This document shows, piece after piece, positions 10,209 through 21,400 of a stretch of 64,000 bases of DNA; positions within the stretch are counted from its first letter, which is position 1; each line of letters starts with the position of its first letter. The position numbers and the translations under genes are program-made. Under the pieces are notes generated by a model. That model did no database searches. It saw only the letters and a list, made by a program, of their open reading frames with translations, and was not told the DNA's origin. This DNA comes from Amoebophrya sp. A120 (Eukaryota; Sar; Dinophyceae; Syndiniales; Amoebophryaceae), in the NCBI GenBank assembly GCA_905178155.1, contig CAJINV010000001.1:4013329-4077328 (forward strand), in the 5' to 3' direction.

Positions 10209-12849
10209 ATGGGTAAATTTTCGGACCGTGGCTTCGTGGTCATTACTGGCGCGGCCGGTAATTTCGGTGCGGCGATGGCGAAGAAAGTGGTGGAAGAGGG
10301 GGGCTCTGTGCTTCTCATCGACACGCCGGCATTGACGAAGCCACTGGAGGCGCTGCGCGACTACCTTGCCGACCGTGCCGCGAAAATCTTCGCCGCACAA
10401 AAAAACGCGATAAAGCGCACGGTGAGCGGGACCGTGCTGAATCAACAACTTCTCTTACAACAAGGAACTTCTAGCAGAAACGGTTCCAGCAGCGATTTGC
10501 AGAAGATCCAACAAGGAAATATTAACGGGGACGCGTCGGCGTCGAACAAACCAGTGAAGCTGGAGGATGAGAACAGTACTAGCAAAAAGTCCTCCAATGG
10601 ACCGAGCAGTCCGCTTCCCCCCGGAGCCAACTCCGTGGACAACAGCGCCACAACGACCACCAGCAGTGGCGCACCCGTCGCAGCCACACCTAATGGCCCG
10701 CCGAGCATCAATGTCTACCCTCCGGCAACTGCGTTCAGTCCCGGGTCTCGCTTGTTACCGAGTCCGATGAGCCTGCCGCATCTCCAACAGCCACGCGTTT
10801 ATGAAATGCAAATATGTCTGGGTCTGGAAGAATGGAACTTGTAATGCTGTCTGCGGATTCTAAAAATAGCTGTGTTGCATGAGCAGCAAGAGGAGTCAGC
10901 TCTTGGCACGCGGAGAGGGCATTTCTCATGCGTAATTAGCATCAAGCAGCTCTCAAAAAATCTGTGATGCTAGCACCAGCATCACAGACCTCACGGGTCA
11001 TGCAAAACGTGCATGACAATCCCCGACTCTTCCAGACCCAGACATTTTTGCATTTGATAGCGTTCTCATGTTCACGATGGACGTGCGCATCGACAGCGAG
11101 ATCGCAAAAATGGAGAACTTATCCTGTGCAAAAGTATCGCACTCGTAGTAATCGCAGCTGTGCATTACAAATCTCCATCCCAAGGCAAAACAGCATGACA
11201 AATTCCACTTATCATTCTGAGCCAATTTGTAATGCGATTACTATATATTATATTCATGCGAAAAAAGAGGTAGACAGAGGGTAAACAAGAGGTGGCCGAG
11301 AGGTCAAAAAGAGGTCAAAAGAGGTAAAAAAGAGGTCGACAGAGGTGGAGAGGTGGCGCGGGACCCCTTTCGAGAGGGTCGGCGAGAGGGTGCGCGAGTA
11401 TAGCCCGCCGAAGGCCCCACCTTAAGGCGGCGCCTAAGTGCCTCAGAGGGTGCAGAGATGTCAAAAAGAGGGGGCGCGAGAGGTCGACAGAGGTCGAGAG
11501 AGGTGGCGCGAATAAGGGGCGACCTCTCGCGGACCCTCTTGGCCACCTCTCGGCCACCTCTGTCGACCTCTACTCGCGAGTATAGCCGGATTATTAGCGG
11601 GGACCCCCAAAAGAGGCAAAAAAGAGGGTCTGCGAGAGGTCTGCGAGAGGGTAAAGACACAAAGTGGTGGGCGCGAATCCGCATGGTACTACCATTATTT
11701 GGCACTGCAGGCTATTCGCGGACTTGTTTTGTTCGGCGCCTGTCCCCGCCACCCTCTCGCGCACCCTCTCGCGCACCCTCTCGCGCCACCCTCTCGCGCA
11801 CCCTCTCGCGCCACCCTCTCACAAACCTTCTCGCGCACCCTCTCGCGCCACCCTCCCGCGCTACCCTCTCGCGCCACCCTCTCGCGCTACCCTCTGCCGC
11901 CGAGCGGCTTCTGTTCGCCCCCGGCGTTCTTTGCCGCTGCTCGCTGCGCAGAGCGCCCGCAGGCGCGGGAAGCGCGCAAGTGGTCCTGCGGGTTGGCGCG
12001 GCGCAAACCGGCGGCACGAATGCAGTGTGTTTCGTTGTGCATAGGCCCGTGGGGTTGTGGTCCGGTCGGCAAATAGTCTTGCCCCGGCCCAACAGCCTTG
12101 CGCTCCGGCGGCAGCCGGAGCATGGCTGGTTACTACTAGTGCGATACTTTTCTTTGAAATGCATAGAACTTTCTGGAGCAGGAGAAGCTGATCGTCTACG
12201 GGCTCTTCAACAACGCGGGGATCCAGGGCGAAATTCAACCCATCTACGACACCACGGTGCAGGACTTTGAGAACGTCATCCAGGTGAACGTTGTCGGTGC
12301 CTTCAAGGTTTTGCGGTCCGTAACGAAGTACATGAAAGACCGAGGGCAAAAGGGCGCTGTGGTGTCAACCTCAAGCACGGCGTGGAACGGCGTGCCAAAC
12401 ATGATCGGGTATGGACGGTTAGTAATTGAGTTGTTGAAAAGACACACAGACATAGATAAACTCGATCGAGAAGTGAGATGTCAGAAACGAATCACGAATA
12501 CCACCCAAATACAACAAAAATCAGATACTCGATGTCCAAGGCCGCGGTAGTGGGCATGACGGGCAGCGCCGGCAAGGACCTGGCACCCTTCGGGATTCGC
12601 GTGAACTGCATCTCCCCGGGCCACGTGGGCGGCACCATGTGGGACCGCAAGCTGAACCTCCAGGCCAAACTGAACACGCAGTACTGGCCGCACGGGGACC
12701 CAAAGGCCATCGGCGAGGCCATGCTGAAAAAGGTTCCCCAGCGCCGAGCCGCGGACGTGACAGAAATCATCAACGTGGTTAGCTTTCTCCTCTCCGAAGA
12801 AGCATCCTTCATGACCGGGGAGAACGTGCGTGTCGCGGGCGGGGAGTAA
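10209..12849 (+). CDS. Short-chain dehydrogenase/reductase SDR1
   Basis: NAD(P)-dependent oxidoreductase of the classical SDR fold; substrate unknown. Exons are 10209-10799, 11065-11119, 12171-12408 and 12525-12849, giving 402 aa in one frame. The cofactor motif TGAAGNFG lies near residue 15, NNAG near 229, the catalytic Ser in STSS near 282 and the YSMSK Tyr/Lys pair at 296-300. The C-terminus ends with the usual SFMTGENVRVAGG strand. The first two introns are introners. The third (12409-12524) is an ordinary GT-AG intron. Oddly, about 120 residues rich in Ser, Asn and Pro sit between the cofactor half and the NNAG half. SDR2 at 55485 shares the unusual TGxAGNFG motif and is probably a paralogue. 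Confidence 0.9.
10800..11059 (+). mobile_element. Introner, family D, TSD GCGTT
   Basis: It starts TATGAAATGCAAATATG and carries the family D inverted repeat (TGTCTGGGTCTGGAAGA at the left, TCTTCCAGACCCAGACA at the right). GCGTT flanks it perfectly (10795-10799 and 11060-11064). Removing the element and one TSD joins CCA CGC GTT to CTC ATG TTC in the SDR1 frame; left in place it introduces stops. Confidence 0.9.
11120..12165 (+). mobile_element. Long introner, family A, with cargo; TSD GAACT
   Basis: The left end is TATCCTGTGCAAAAGTATCG and the right end GATACTTTTCTTTGAAATGCATA. The perfect 5-bp duplication GAACT lies at 11115-11119 and 12166-12170. A normal family A introner is about 155 bp; here about 850-900 bp of repetitive GC-rich cargo (about 11262-12125) is inserted in its right half. 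Excising the whole element restores SDR1 (...KMEN-FLEQEK...). A near-identical copy lies in inverted orientation at 62004-63057. Confidence 0.9.
11751..11895. repeat. CCCTCTCGCG short tandem array in introner cargo
   Basis: Units of about 10-13 bp built on CCCTCTCGCGC and CCCTCTCGCGCCA repeat more than ten times. Related AGAGGTCGAGAGAGGT units fill 11264-11600. Both arrays are present, inverted, in the copy at 62280-62420. The long open frames here are produced by the repeat and are not genes. Confidence 0.85.
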
Positions 12850-12861
12850 GAAGCTCTACTG

Positions 12862-13531
12862 TACTGACGCGAATTTTGTCTGTAGACGAAAATTTTCAAA
12901 TTTTTGCTTCCCTGCCGATGTTGGATGGATGCAGGGGCGCTGATGATGATCTGTTCGCAGAATTTCTTGGGGACATATTTTGGACGTTTTCTGAAGGCAA
13001 AAAACGTCGCGCCACAAGGCGGCCGGAGAGGGAGGCCCTTTTTCGGCGGCCTACGCCGAGCTATTTCGGCCGATTTTATCGGCCAGTCTGAAAATTTGTC
13101 TGCAGCTCTCCGGGAGGGGTCGGAAACGAGGTCGTTTCCGGAGCTCCCGAGAGAGCCAAAAATGGCCAATTCGCGAGGCTTTTTTTCGGGGCCCGGCCGG
13201 AGCTATTTCGGCCGATTTTATCGGCCAGTCTGAAAATTTGTCTGCAGCTCAGGAGGAGCACTCCCAAAAGCTACCTTTTTTGGCCTCCTTCTCAAGGCCT
13301 TCAAAAACTGCCAAAAAGGCGACACCTGCCCAGCAGCTCCAAGCGCCTCCATTTGGCGCGGCTGCTACTGCCAGTCTGCCAGCCTGTTATGCCCGCCCTT
13401 GCGAATTCCTGTGGAGCCTTCCCAAAAAACCGAAACAGGTCTCACCCTTCGCGGCAGCAAGATCGCCGGGAGGGTGCTGCGGAGTGAAAAAATTTGAAAA
13501 ATTTCGTGTACAGACAAAATTCCCGGTAGTA
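12862..13531. mobile_element. 670-bp TIR element, TSD TACTG, just after SDR1 stop
   Basis: It starts TACTGACGCGAATTTTGTC and ends GACAAAATTCCCGGTAGTA. The inverted repeats continue as ACGAAA(A/T)TTTTCAAATTTTT. The perfect duplication TACTG lies at 12857-12861 and 13532-13536. Inside, a unit of about 50 bp containing CGGCCGATTTTATCGGCC occurs twice (about 13050-13105 and 13198-13250). It lies 13 bp beyond the SDR1 stop, in the 3' untranslated region or spacer. Confidence 0.8.
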
Positions 13532-13536
13532 TACTG

Positions 13537-15965
13537 TTGATCTTACTTAATAAAGATTGTACGCTCATCGCTGAACAGGATGGCGGAGGTGGCGGGCGAG
13601 GACTTCGTCACAAAATGTAATTGCGATGGAGGACGAGATGAAATATTTTTAAGACAGGTGTTGTAACATGTTCTTGTAGAAAGATTTTCTACTCACTTCG
13701 ATTTTTTATTTTAGCAAAGCGCTTCCAAATCCGCTTGGTCCGCCAATACTGGCATTGCCGCAGCTCCATTTTTCCCTTACATCCACTGCACCGCTAAGCT
13801 TACCTTTTATAACCTTATCGTCGTGTGTGTCATAACCATAAGTCAACGAAGATTGTAGTGTCACAAGGTGCTCCACCACCGCTATGCCCCCGTTTATTTG
13901 CCACCCAGGTTTACACAAATTTGCAACTTGTTTCAGTAAAACTTAACTGCGAGTTTTACTGGATTGATTTGAAGATTTTTTTTACCGATATGGGGTCAAT
14001 AATACAGGGTCGATCTTAGCACAGAAATTCTCAAATGTGCAGCAATATTTAGAAGCTGAGAAGGACAAGGAGGACAATACTGAAGCGCTTTTGGAAGGAC
14101 GATTCTCATTGTGAGTGTGCTGAAGCTGATGATGGTCAATACATCGTAAAAGCATCAATTTCATCAAATACAGCTGCTGCATTGTCCTCCCCCTCGCGAG
14201 GTCAATAAAAAAAGCAAAAGGCCAAGCTACTCCCCCCACCTAAACGTAAACGTGTATGCGCAGCTTCTTCCCGCTGCACAGCTTGCATACGCATACTCCA
14301 GCACATAAAATTGATCGCGAACCGATTCTATCCACTTTCTGGAAGAGTGAGATAGAGATGTCGTGACCAGCAGTAGTAACGGTGCCAAACTATGACCATC
14401 TACTAACGCTAACGATTTTGCCTCAGATATTTATTCATCAAACCTTAAACTTTTTTGATTGGGGCAAAACAACAAGCACTGCTTCAGCTTCTCACCAGCC
14501 GACTCGGGGTCAGCACGCTGATGGCGGGAGTTATGCTGTCAATATAGTTTCCCTCCCCCTGACGGCGATGTCAACCTTGAATAAGTTGAAAGCGAGTAGA
14601 ACGGAGGACAGCTTTGAGGTCGCTGAGAAGGAGTTTGTTCTGAATTGTCGAAGAATTTTTATATCGCAGTGATTATCTACCTATACGGTTTAGGGGCATC
14701 AAGAATTTTTACCTGTTAGTTTGTGATGTTTACGAGACCATGAGCATGACAACAGGGCGTGCAGCAGGAAGAGCCACAACTTCGTAGAATGGTATCAATT
14801 CATGATTTTCGAATCTGCGTCAAGTGAGACGGTGAGGCTGTCGTGAACGTTGATCATTAGGAACTACACCAGGCACGACTCGCGCTGCAACATTTCAGAC
14901 TGCATGACTGTACATCAGATTTGTCACATGAATCGAGGCAAAACACGCTAGACCGCTGCTGTTGGAAATAAACGTAAATCAAGAAATGTGTTGCCAGAAT
15001 GTACCTGTACCTATGTAAACTTCATCATCTTCGTCGACCTACGACATTTGCCCTCCACCGGAGGTGAGACGTTCCTTACACTTGATGGAGGATCTGACCG
15101 CGAGAAGTTTCTCCTGTTCGAGCGGAAACATCACTGAAGCAGCTGCGTCCTCCTAGTCAGTGGCGCACCACGACTTCGTGAACCGCATCGTCAAGAGCAG
15201 TACGGACGCGGTGTACAACTGATAGAAGTGTTGATGATCAGAGACCAAATAACTCATCTTCACACCGTTCGTACAGCTCGTTCTGCTAATATGTACTTGC
15301 CAGTATTTCTACTTCAGGTAGTTCGGATGGAAAATACGATCGATCAACATTCCACGCGGTCCGTTGTGGTTGATGTACTAGAGGTTTATTCGCTCCATCA
15401 CTATAACTCTTCCTTGTCGTGAGATCACGAGTGAGAAGAAGTTGAAGAGAATTTGATCGTGAAGCTTGTATCAAGGGTGAGGGAGGGAGCACGTAATATG
15501 CAATCACCATCGGATTCGGATACGACGAAAAGTATTCGTCCTGCCGTTCTTGTTCTTTCCGTAATTCTTCTGGGTGTGAAGATTTTCATCTCATCTAGAG
15601 GGTATAGGGTTCGGAATCGCATTTGCTGCCTGTTTGGTAATTATTATGTCTACGGGTCGTGTAGTACGCGTTCGTGTTGTTTATTAGCTTTCTACGGATT
15701 GACGCTAGGACGGAGGTGTTCCATGGCGTCCACGTAATACATCGAAAATTGCAGACAGACTTGTTTTTTCGTGCAGGGTGTTGCTGTGGCTCTACGTCTA
15801 GTTGAACAAATAACAAACAAGCGGCCATCTTCGGGTGTCTCGTTTCGTGGTTCGGTCGCATTTTGGGTTGGACTTTTTTTTAGATCTTTCAGAACTGCAA
15901 CAGCTGCTAGAGAATACACCATCTATTTCTTTGTTTTCCCACCCCCACCTGTGAACGAACCAATC
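13537..15965. other. Intergenic, 2.4 kb; no gene recognised
   Basis: Mixed-composition DNA with short open frames only. None shows a domain or a splice-compatible neighbour. I find no paired inverted repeats comparable to the elements on either side. Confidence 0.5.
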
Positions 15966-17307
15966 ATGTCTGCCACCGGGTCAACAAATGTGGAGAGGGG
16001 TGAGGGCACGGTGGAGCCCGTGGTGCCCAACTACCCCATGAGCAGCCAACCAGGACAGCACGCTGAGTGGGCGGGAAGCGTGCCGAGCAAGTGGATGGAT
16101 CGAGCGTCTAACAACTTGCGATCAAGACACATTGTGCATACCGCTGCACGAAACGGAGATGGAGATTCGCTCGCGAGGATGGGTACAAAAGAACTCGAAA
16201 TTTCTGTATTGTTGATTGCTTCCTTTGCTTTGTTCGTCACTCATGGGCTCGTGCTTGTTGATTCTTCTTGTATGTTACTACTGCACGCGCCCGCTATCTT
16301 TTCCTGCACAGGAAGACGAGTTTGTTATATCAACCGTGTTCTTCATTCTGAATCCCGAAAGAAATGATCTGAAAACGAGGTTTTGGTTGCTACTACGAGG
16401 ACAAGCGCGGTCTGGAACGAACACACGGCCTGAAATACATTCCCGAGCCGCAGTTTCCGGAGGGGGAGTGGAAACCGCTGGTGAAGAAGGTCGAGGAGGT
16501 GTCCGGGTGGGACCGCCCGGACCGCCCCGAGGGGACGAAGCGGCCGCCCAAGATGGAGGGCCAGCGACCCACGATGCGGCGGGAGAAGCGCCACGTGCGG
16601 CAGGTGGAGTCCCACCAGGAGATCTTCGACATCCCGGAGGGCAAGCACATCGCCATGATCGACCACCTGCATCCGGACGGAAGCAAGTCCCAGCTGCGGC
16701 AGGCTGACAAAGTCGCGTTTGAAGCGACGTTGGAAAACAGCATGACCCGGAAGCGGGTGCAACCGCGAACGCTGACCGAGCAAAGGAATGGCATCCCGTG
16801 TGCGAGTTTGGGTGACAAGTACTACATATCCTGTGCAAAAGTATCGTGCTCGTAGTAATTGCAATGATGCGTGACAAATCTCCTTCTTAATTGAAATCAG
16901 CATTACAAATTCCATTTTTCATGCTGGGGGAATTTGTCATGCGATTTCTACTAGAAGTGCGATACTTTCTTTGCAGTTCATACTACAAGTTCCCGGAGTA
17001 CAGTGACAAGTTCTTCCACGGATTGTCAGCATCCACAACTGCGGAGCTGATCTGCGGCAGCGGGTTCGTGCGGGGGTCCTACCAGAAGACCATCCCGCGC
17101 ATGACGACGAACTGGGAAGCGTTTGCGGCCGAGTGCTACCCGGAGTCCTGCAGGAGAAAACCCTTCGCGCAGTTGGAAAAGGAGCGGGAGCAGAAGGAGG
17201 CCGAGGACTCCGTGGAAGTGCTGCACAAAACGTGGGAGAAGAAAGAGCTGAAATTTGGCGATCCAAAGTATGTGGAACCCAGCGACAGCGAGGATGAGTC
17301 ACCGTGA
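15966..17307 (+). CDS. Unknown 327-aa protein, hydrophilic C-terminus
   Basis: Exons 15966-16182, 16380-16826 and 16988-17307 join in one frame. The first intron is GT-AG; the second is an introner. The protein is charged, with many Pro, Lys and Glu (for example GLKYIPEPQFPEGEWKPL), a central MRREKRHVRQVESHQ stretch, the sequence GDKYYKFPEYSDKFFHG across the introner junction, and an acidic tail ending EPSDSEDESP. There is no transmembrane segment. I do not recognise the family. The Pro/Tyr-rich spacing is reminiscent of axonemal microtubule-associated proteins, but that is only an impression. Confidence 0.75.
16827..16982 (+). mobile_element. Introner, family A, TSD CTACA
   Basis: 156 bp from TATCCTGTGCAAAAGTATCG to ATACTTTCTTTGCAGTTCATA, flanked by CTACA (16822-16826 and 16983-16987). 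Excision joins GAC AAG TAC TAC A to AG TTC in the unknown gene. Both internal ends carry the TTTGT(A/C)ATGC-type motif typical of these elements. Confidence 0.9.
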
Positions 17308-18429
17308 GGGCGGTGAGCAGGTGATGTGTCGAGCTGCTGGGGCTTTTTTTTCCTGAACGACGGTTCGCAGTGAAATGATGTTGATGATGAACCTCAACAT
17401 CTATTAGAACAAACAAGAGCAATGTATCATGCGCGTCCTCGTCGTCGATGCACTGACGTGTTTTCGTTGTGATGGCTGCCCGACTTCTGTACGAACTTGT
17501 CAAAGGAAATTCCTTTCGAGAAAATGAATCGGCCCCGAATGCGCGACAATATGAATGCTCCTTCGCCTCTGCGAAATGAAAAGCCGGCTTTCGCTTTTTG
17601 CTGTGTCCTGTACAACTGGCTGTTTCTCTTTTCTCGTTTCTATTGAGGAAACATGGATTCTACTACTTTCGTGGTAAACAGCTATCCACCGCGTGTCAGT
17701 CTTCGTGTACATCCTTCGGTTCGTCGCGCCACGTGATCTGTCTGTGCTTGCCAACGTCAAAAAGTAAAAATTAAAATCAAAATTTCCAATTCCATGCATC
17801 TTCGGTTCGTCCAACGTATCATGAAGGTCGTAAAGATATTTATCTTCTCGTGCGTTTCGTTGACGTTCAACATCTTGCGATCGTTTACCAGCACGACCCG
17901 TCGGTGGATTTATCGTATAATTGTTGAGCAGGACTACAAAAACCAACATTTCTATTCGTCCACATCAAAAGCAACGAGGTAGAGGCACAACGCGCGTCGT
18001 GTCTCGTGCAAGACGGTGCTTTGATTCTTCACTGTCACGACCGCCAACGGAAACCGTTGAATACTAGAACGAGCTACTGTTAGAAACCATAAGACATAGA
18101 TTGACGCTCTCCCTCTCGCTTTGCAACCTTCACTTCTTCGAAAAATGACAGTTAGAATACCCTACTTTTGGTGAAACTAGAAATTTACTAATCTACCTCC
18201 CCAGTTTATTCGCACATATAGTGTGTATCTGTATTTTTCATTTGCGTTTGCTCCCGGCATTTCTTCATCAGGAGCAGTGCATTTATCGTTGCGGAGCCCA
18301 AAGTACAACTTCACATCCGACTTTCCCCACTCATTTTGAACAACTTGAATTTCTAGGACGAGGACGGACTCGCGCTACGGCAGTTCCCGTGTTTTTTCCC
18401 GTTCTGGCCCCTTGCATGATCGCAACAAA
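17308..18429. other. Intergenic; no gene recognised
   Basis: A 1.1-kb spacer with AT-rich stretches and no coding pattern. It probably includes the 3' end of the 327-aa gene and the promoter of the next. Confidence 0.5.
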
Positions 18430-21400
18430 ATGAGTTCGTCCTCCGAAGAGCAGCAAGAAGAGCAGGAGTTCAACAGCACGGGAAACTACTCGGAGCAGGA
18501 TTTCGCCTCGACGGGAGGGAATTCGGAGCACGATTTTGAGTCTGTGCACGGCGGGAACAATAGCAACCACGGGGACAACAATTATCCCTACAACAGCGAC
18601 TCTGCTGGAAATTACGACAGTCTCGGCGAGGATGGGGCTGAAGAGCATAATCTGTCTTCGGAAAACGAGCTAGAAGTTGCGGAGAACGCGCTTTTGTCCG
18701 CTTCCCGGTTTTCACAGGTCACGTCCAACCACGATAATTATCTTGAGCAGGAACTCCCCGCCGTCGCGCAAGTGGACACCAGGTACGTCAACGATCCGTT
18801 TTCGGCGTTCGGCGATGGGGAACACAATTCCGGCCAGTCGGAAGATCATTCCTCAGAGGACCAATTTGAAGACGAAGCCTTCCAGTCCCCGATAGCGGCA
18901 GCCGCTCCACGAACGATTCTACCAGAGGGGGAGGGGCTGGTGATGAGCACCACTTTAGTACCAGAGCGTGGGGTCGACGACCTCCAACAGCATCAGAGCT
19001 CCAGTTCGAGCGATATTCCGGATGGTATTGTCTACGGGTCTGGGCTGATGCAGGGTAAAGCGGTCGATGAGGAGGACGATGACGAGGACCATGAGGTTGA
19101 CACGCAATTGACAAGGACCGTCCTTGCGGCCAGCGGCGGGGCTTTGCCTCCGGGCGGCGCCGTTCTGGTCGAGGGCCAAGCGGGGTTTGAAGACGACGGT
19201 GTTGAGGGCAGCCAAGGGGAGTTGGCGGAAAACCTCAGCCTGGTGTCGTCTTCTTTGGAAAAAATCAACGGTTTGAAAACGAAGAGCAACACTTCTTCAA
19301 AAACAGCCTGGGACCGCGAGCAGGAGAGACAGAGGAGACAGGACATGATCACGGAAAGCAGGGCAAAAGCTGTCGTGCAAGTGGTCGCACCGACCGCCAC
19401 CAGAATGGTCTACCACCAGCAACAAACGACCTCGAGTAGAAGCAGGCCCGGCATCAGTACAACTTCCAGCAAGACCGAGAGTGTGGAAGACGTGAAGGAA
19501 AAGCTCGCATCGTTGCAGGAGCGTAGGAACGAGCGCACAGCCAAGATGAACAACTACCTCCAGCGTCACGACATTGTGTCGCCGACACGGGTGGGAGGAG
19601 CAACAGCAACAGCAACTTCTACATCGAATCGGCCTAATATCGCACCAATCACAGCTACGACCCTCGATCTAAACGCGGCCCGGCGGCAGCAGGCGGAGAA
19701 GCGATCGAGCCCGCGACAGCACAAGACCAAGCACGTACTCGCCGCGACGTACCGCAAAGAGATTTTAAGCGCTGCGTCGAACGCCGCAACGACCAGTGTG
19801 TACGACACCTGCTCCGCACCGAGTACGGCTCGGAACAATTTGATGAAGCAGCAGCTGTTGGCCGATCCCGACCGTCTGTTTGACGAGGAAGAGGAAGATG
19901 AGGAGGACGACGTCCCGGCTTACACCCTGCCGATGAAGCTGATCGCCAGAACGAACTACGAGGAGTCAGAAGAAGAGGAAGTGGTCGATGACTTGGACAA
20001 CGGCTTGCTCTTAGACTTCGACTTAGACGTCGCTCAGCTACAGGCACAGCAACAGATGATGCAGCAGGCGGGCGGGAATGGTCCTCAGATGAGCACCCGA
20101 CCAGGTGGCAACTTGGGTGGAAACAAGAGTCTGCGCATGAAGGGCGGCGGCCTATTCTCCTCGGCATCAACGTCCGGTCCGCAGAATTCCTCCCCTCCCG
20201 GCCCTGCTTTGCGGGGCATTATGGCTGGTAGTGGACTACAGCCTGCACCTGCTGTCGGGTCTTCTTCATCTCAGTACCGCGGGCGCAGTGGGGCTGGAAG
20301 TAGTAGTGCAGAGAGGAGGAGAAAAAACAGCCCGGGCCGCAGTGCGGAAGACCACAGTACGGGGGTGCTGACCACAAAATTCGGCAGTAACCGTATTCCA
20401 AACATCGCCCCACGAGCGGCAGAGCCGTGCCTCGAGGTGGTGAACTTGGGCACACCGCCGCCAACCGCTGTTTCTTGCTTTTACGGGGGCGACGAGCGGA
20501 GCAGTGCACCCGCGAGCGCCCGCACCTCGGGCAGTGCGAGGGGATCTGCCAGCACTAGTAACAACAATCCGGCACAGAGACCGCCATCGCTGGGGGGAAG
20601 CAACTACCAAATCATGTTGACGCGTGCGAGCGATGCGAACCACGAGCAGGTGGACATCACGCCGCGAAAGAAGGACCCGACCAAGCACCCGGAGTTCAAG
20701 AAGCTGCAAACGAGCATCAGTGCGAAGATAAAAATGCCGGATGTTCTTGGCTACAACGTGCAGTCCATTCTCGCCGGGCGAGACGCGAGCGAGTTCTTCT
20801 CGCCTCTCCCCGCCGCGAGCGCGACAGCCGCGCGAAATAATGCCACAGGCGGGCCGCTGTCGTCCAGTGGGACGAACAAGGACTACAAGGTACTGGAATA
20901 CCAGAAGATCCAGCCGACAAAACAGCCCCAGGCCCCGACGTTCTTCAAGGCGCCAGATTTGGCACAGCACTTCCATGCGATCGAAGCTGCGAAGAAGAAG
21001 GAAATTGAGGACCAACTTCGGAAACAGCGCGAGGAGGAGCGGCGCCGACTTGCCGAAGAGGAGGAGCGACGACGGTCTATTGCTGCGATTCCCTTAAAGC
21101 CGATGCTCGGGCGCCCGGTAGGCATCGGCGCCAATCTGCAGAACGTGGTCCGGCTGAACCAGCAAAAGTGGGAGCAGACAGAGGTCAAATTTGGCGAAAG
21201 ATCCGCGTCTGCGGCGAGGCGGAAGCAAGCAGAGGCACACGCGAAGCTTCACCAGAAGATGGTATTATACATAGGAGTTAGGTTTCTGTAAATTAGAATT
21301 TCCCGCCTTTCTACACTTTGATATGATCCAACACGGCTATCGCATTTTGTTTTCGACGTTGTGATTTTTTTCACCAAGAACTACGAAAGCGTAGTTGAAG

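Noticed and set aside
11458-12270. Open frame of 270 codons across the introner cargo, and its mirror at 61922-62707
   Set aside because: Translation is dominated by the CCCTCTCGCG repeat in every frame, both copies lie inside introners, and the frame runs into an SDR1 exon out of phase.
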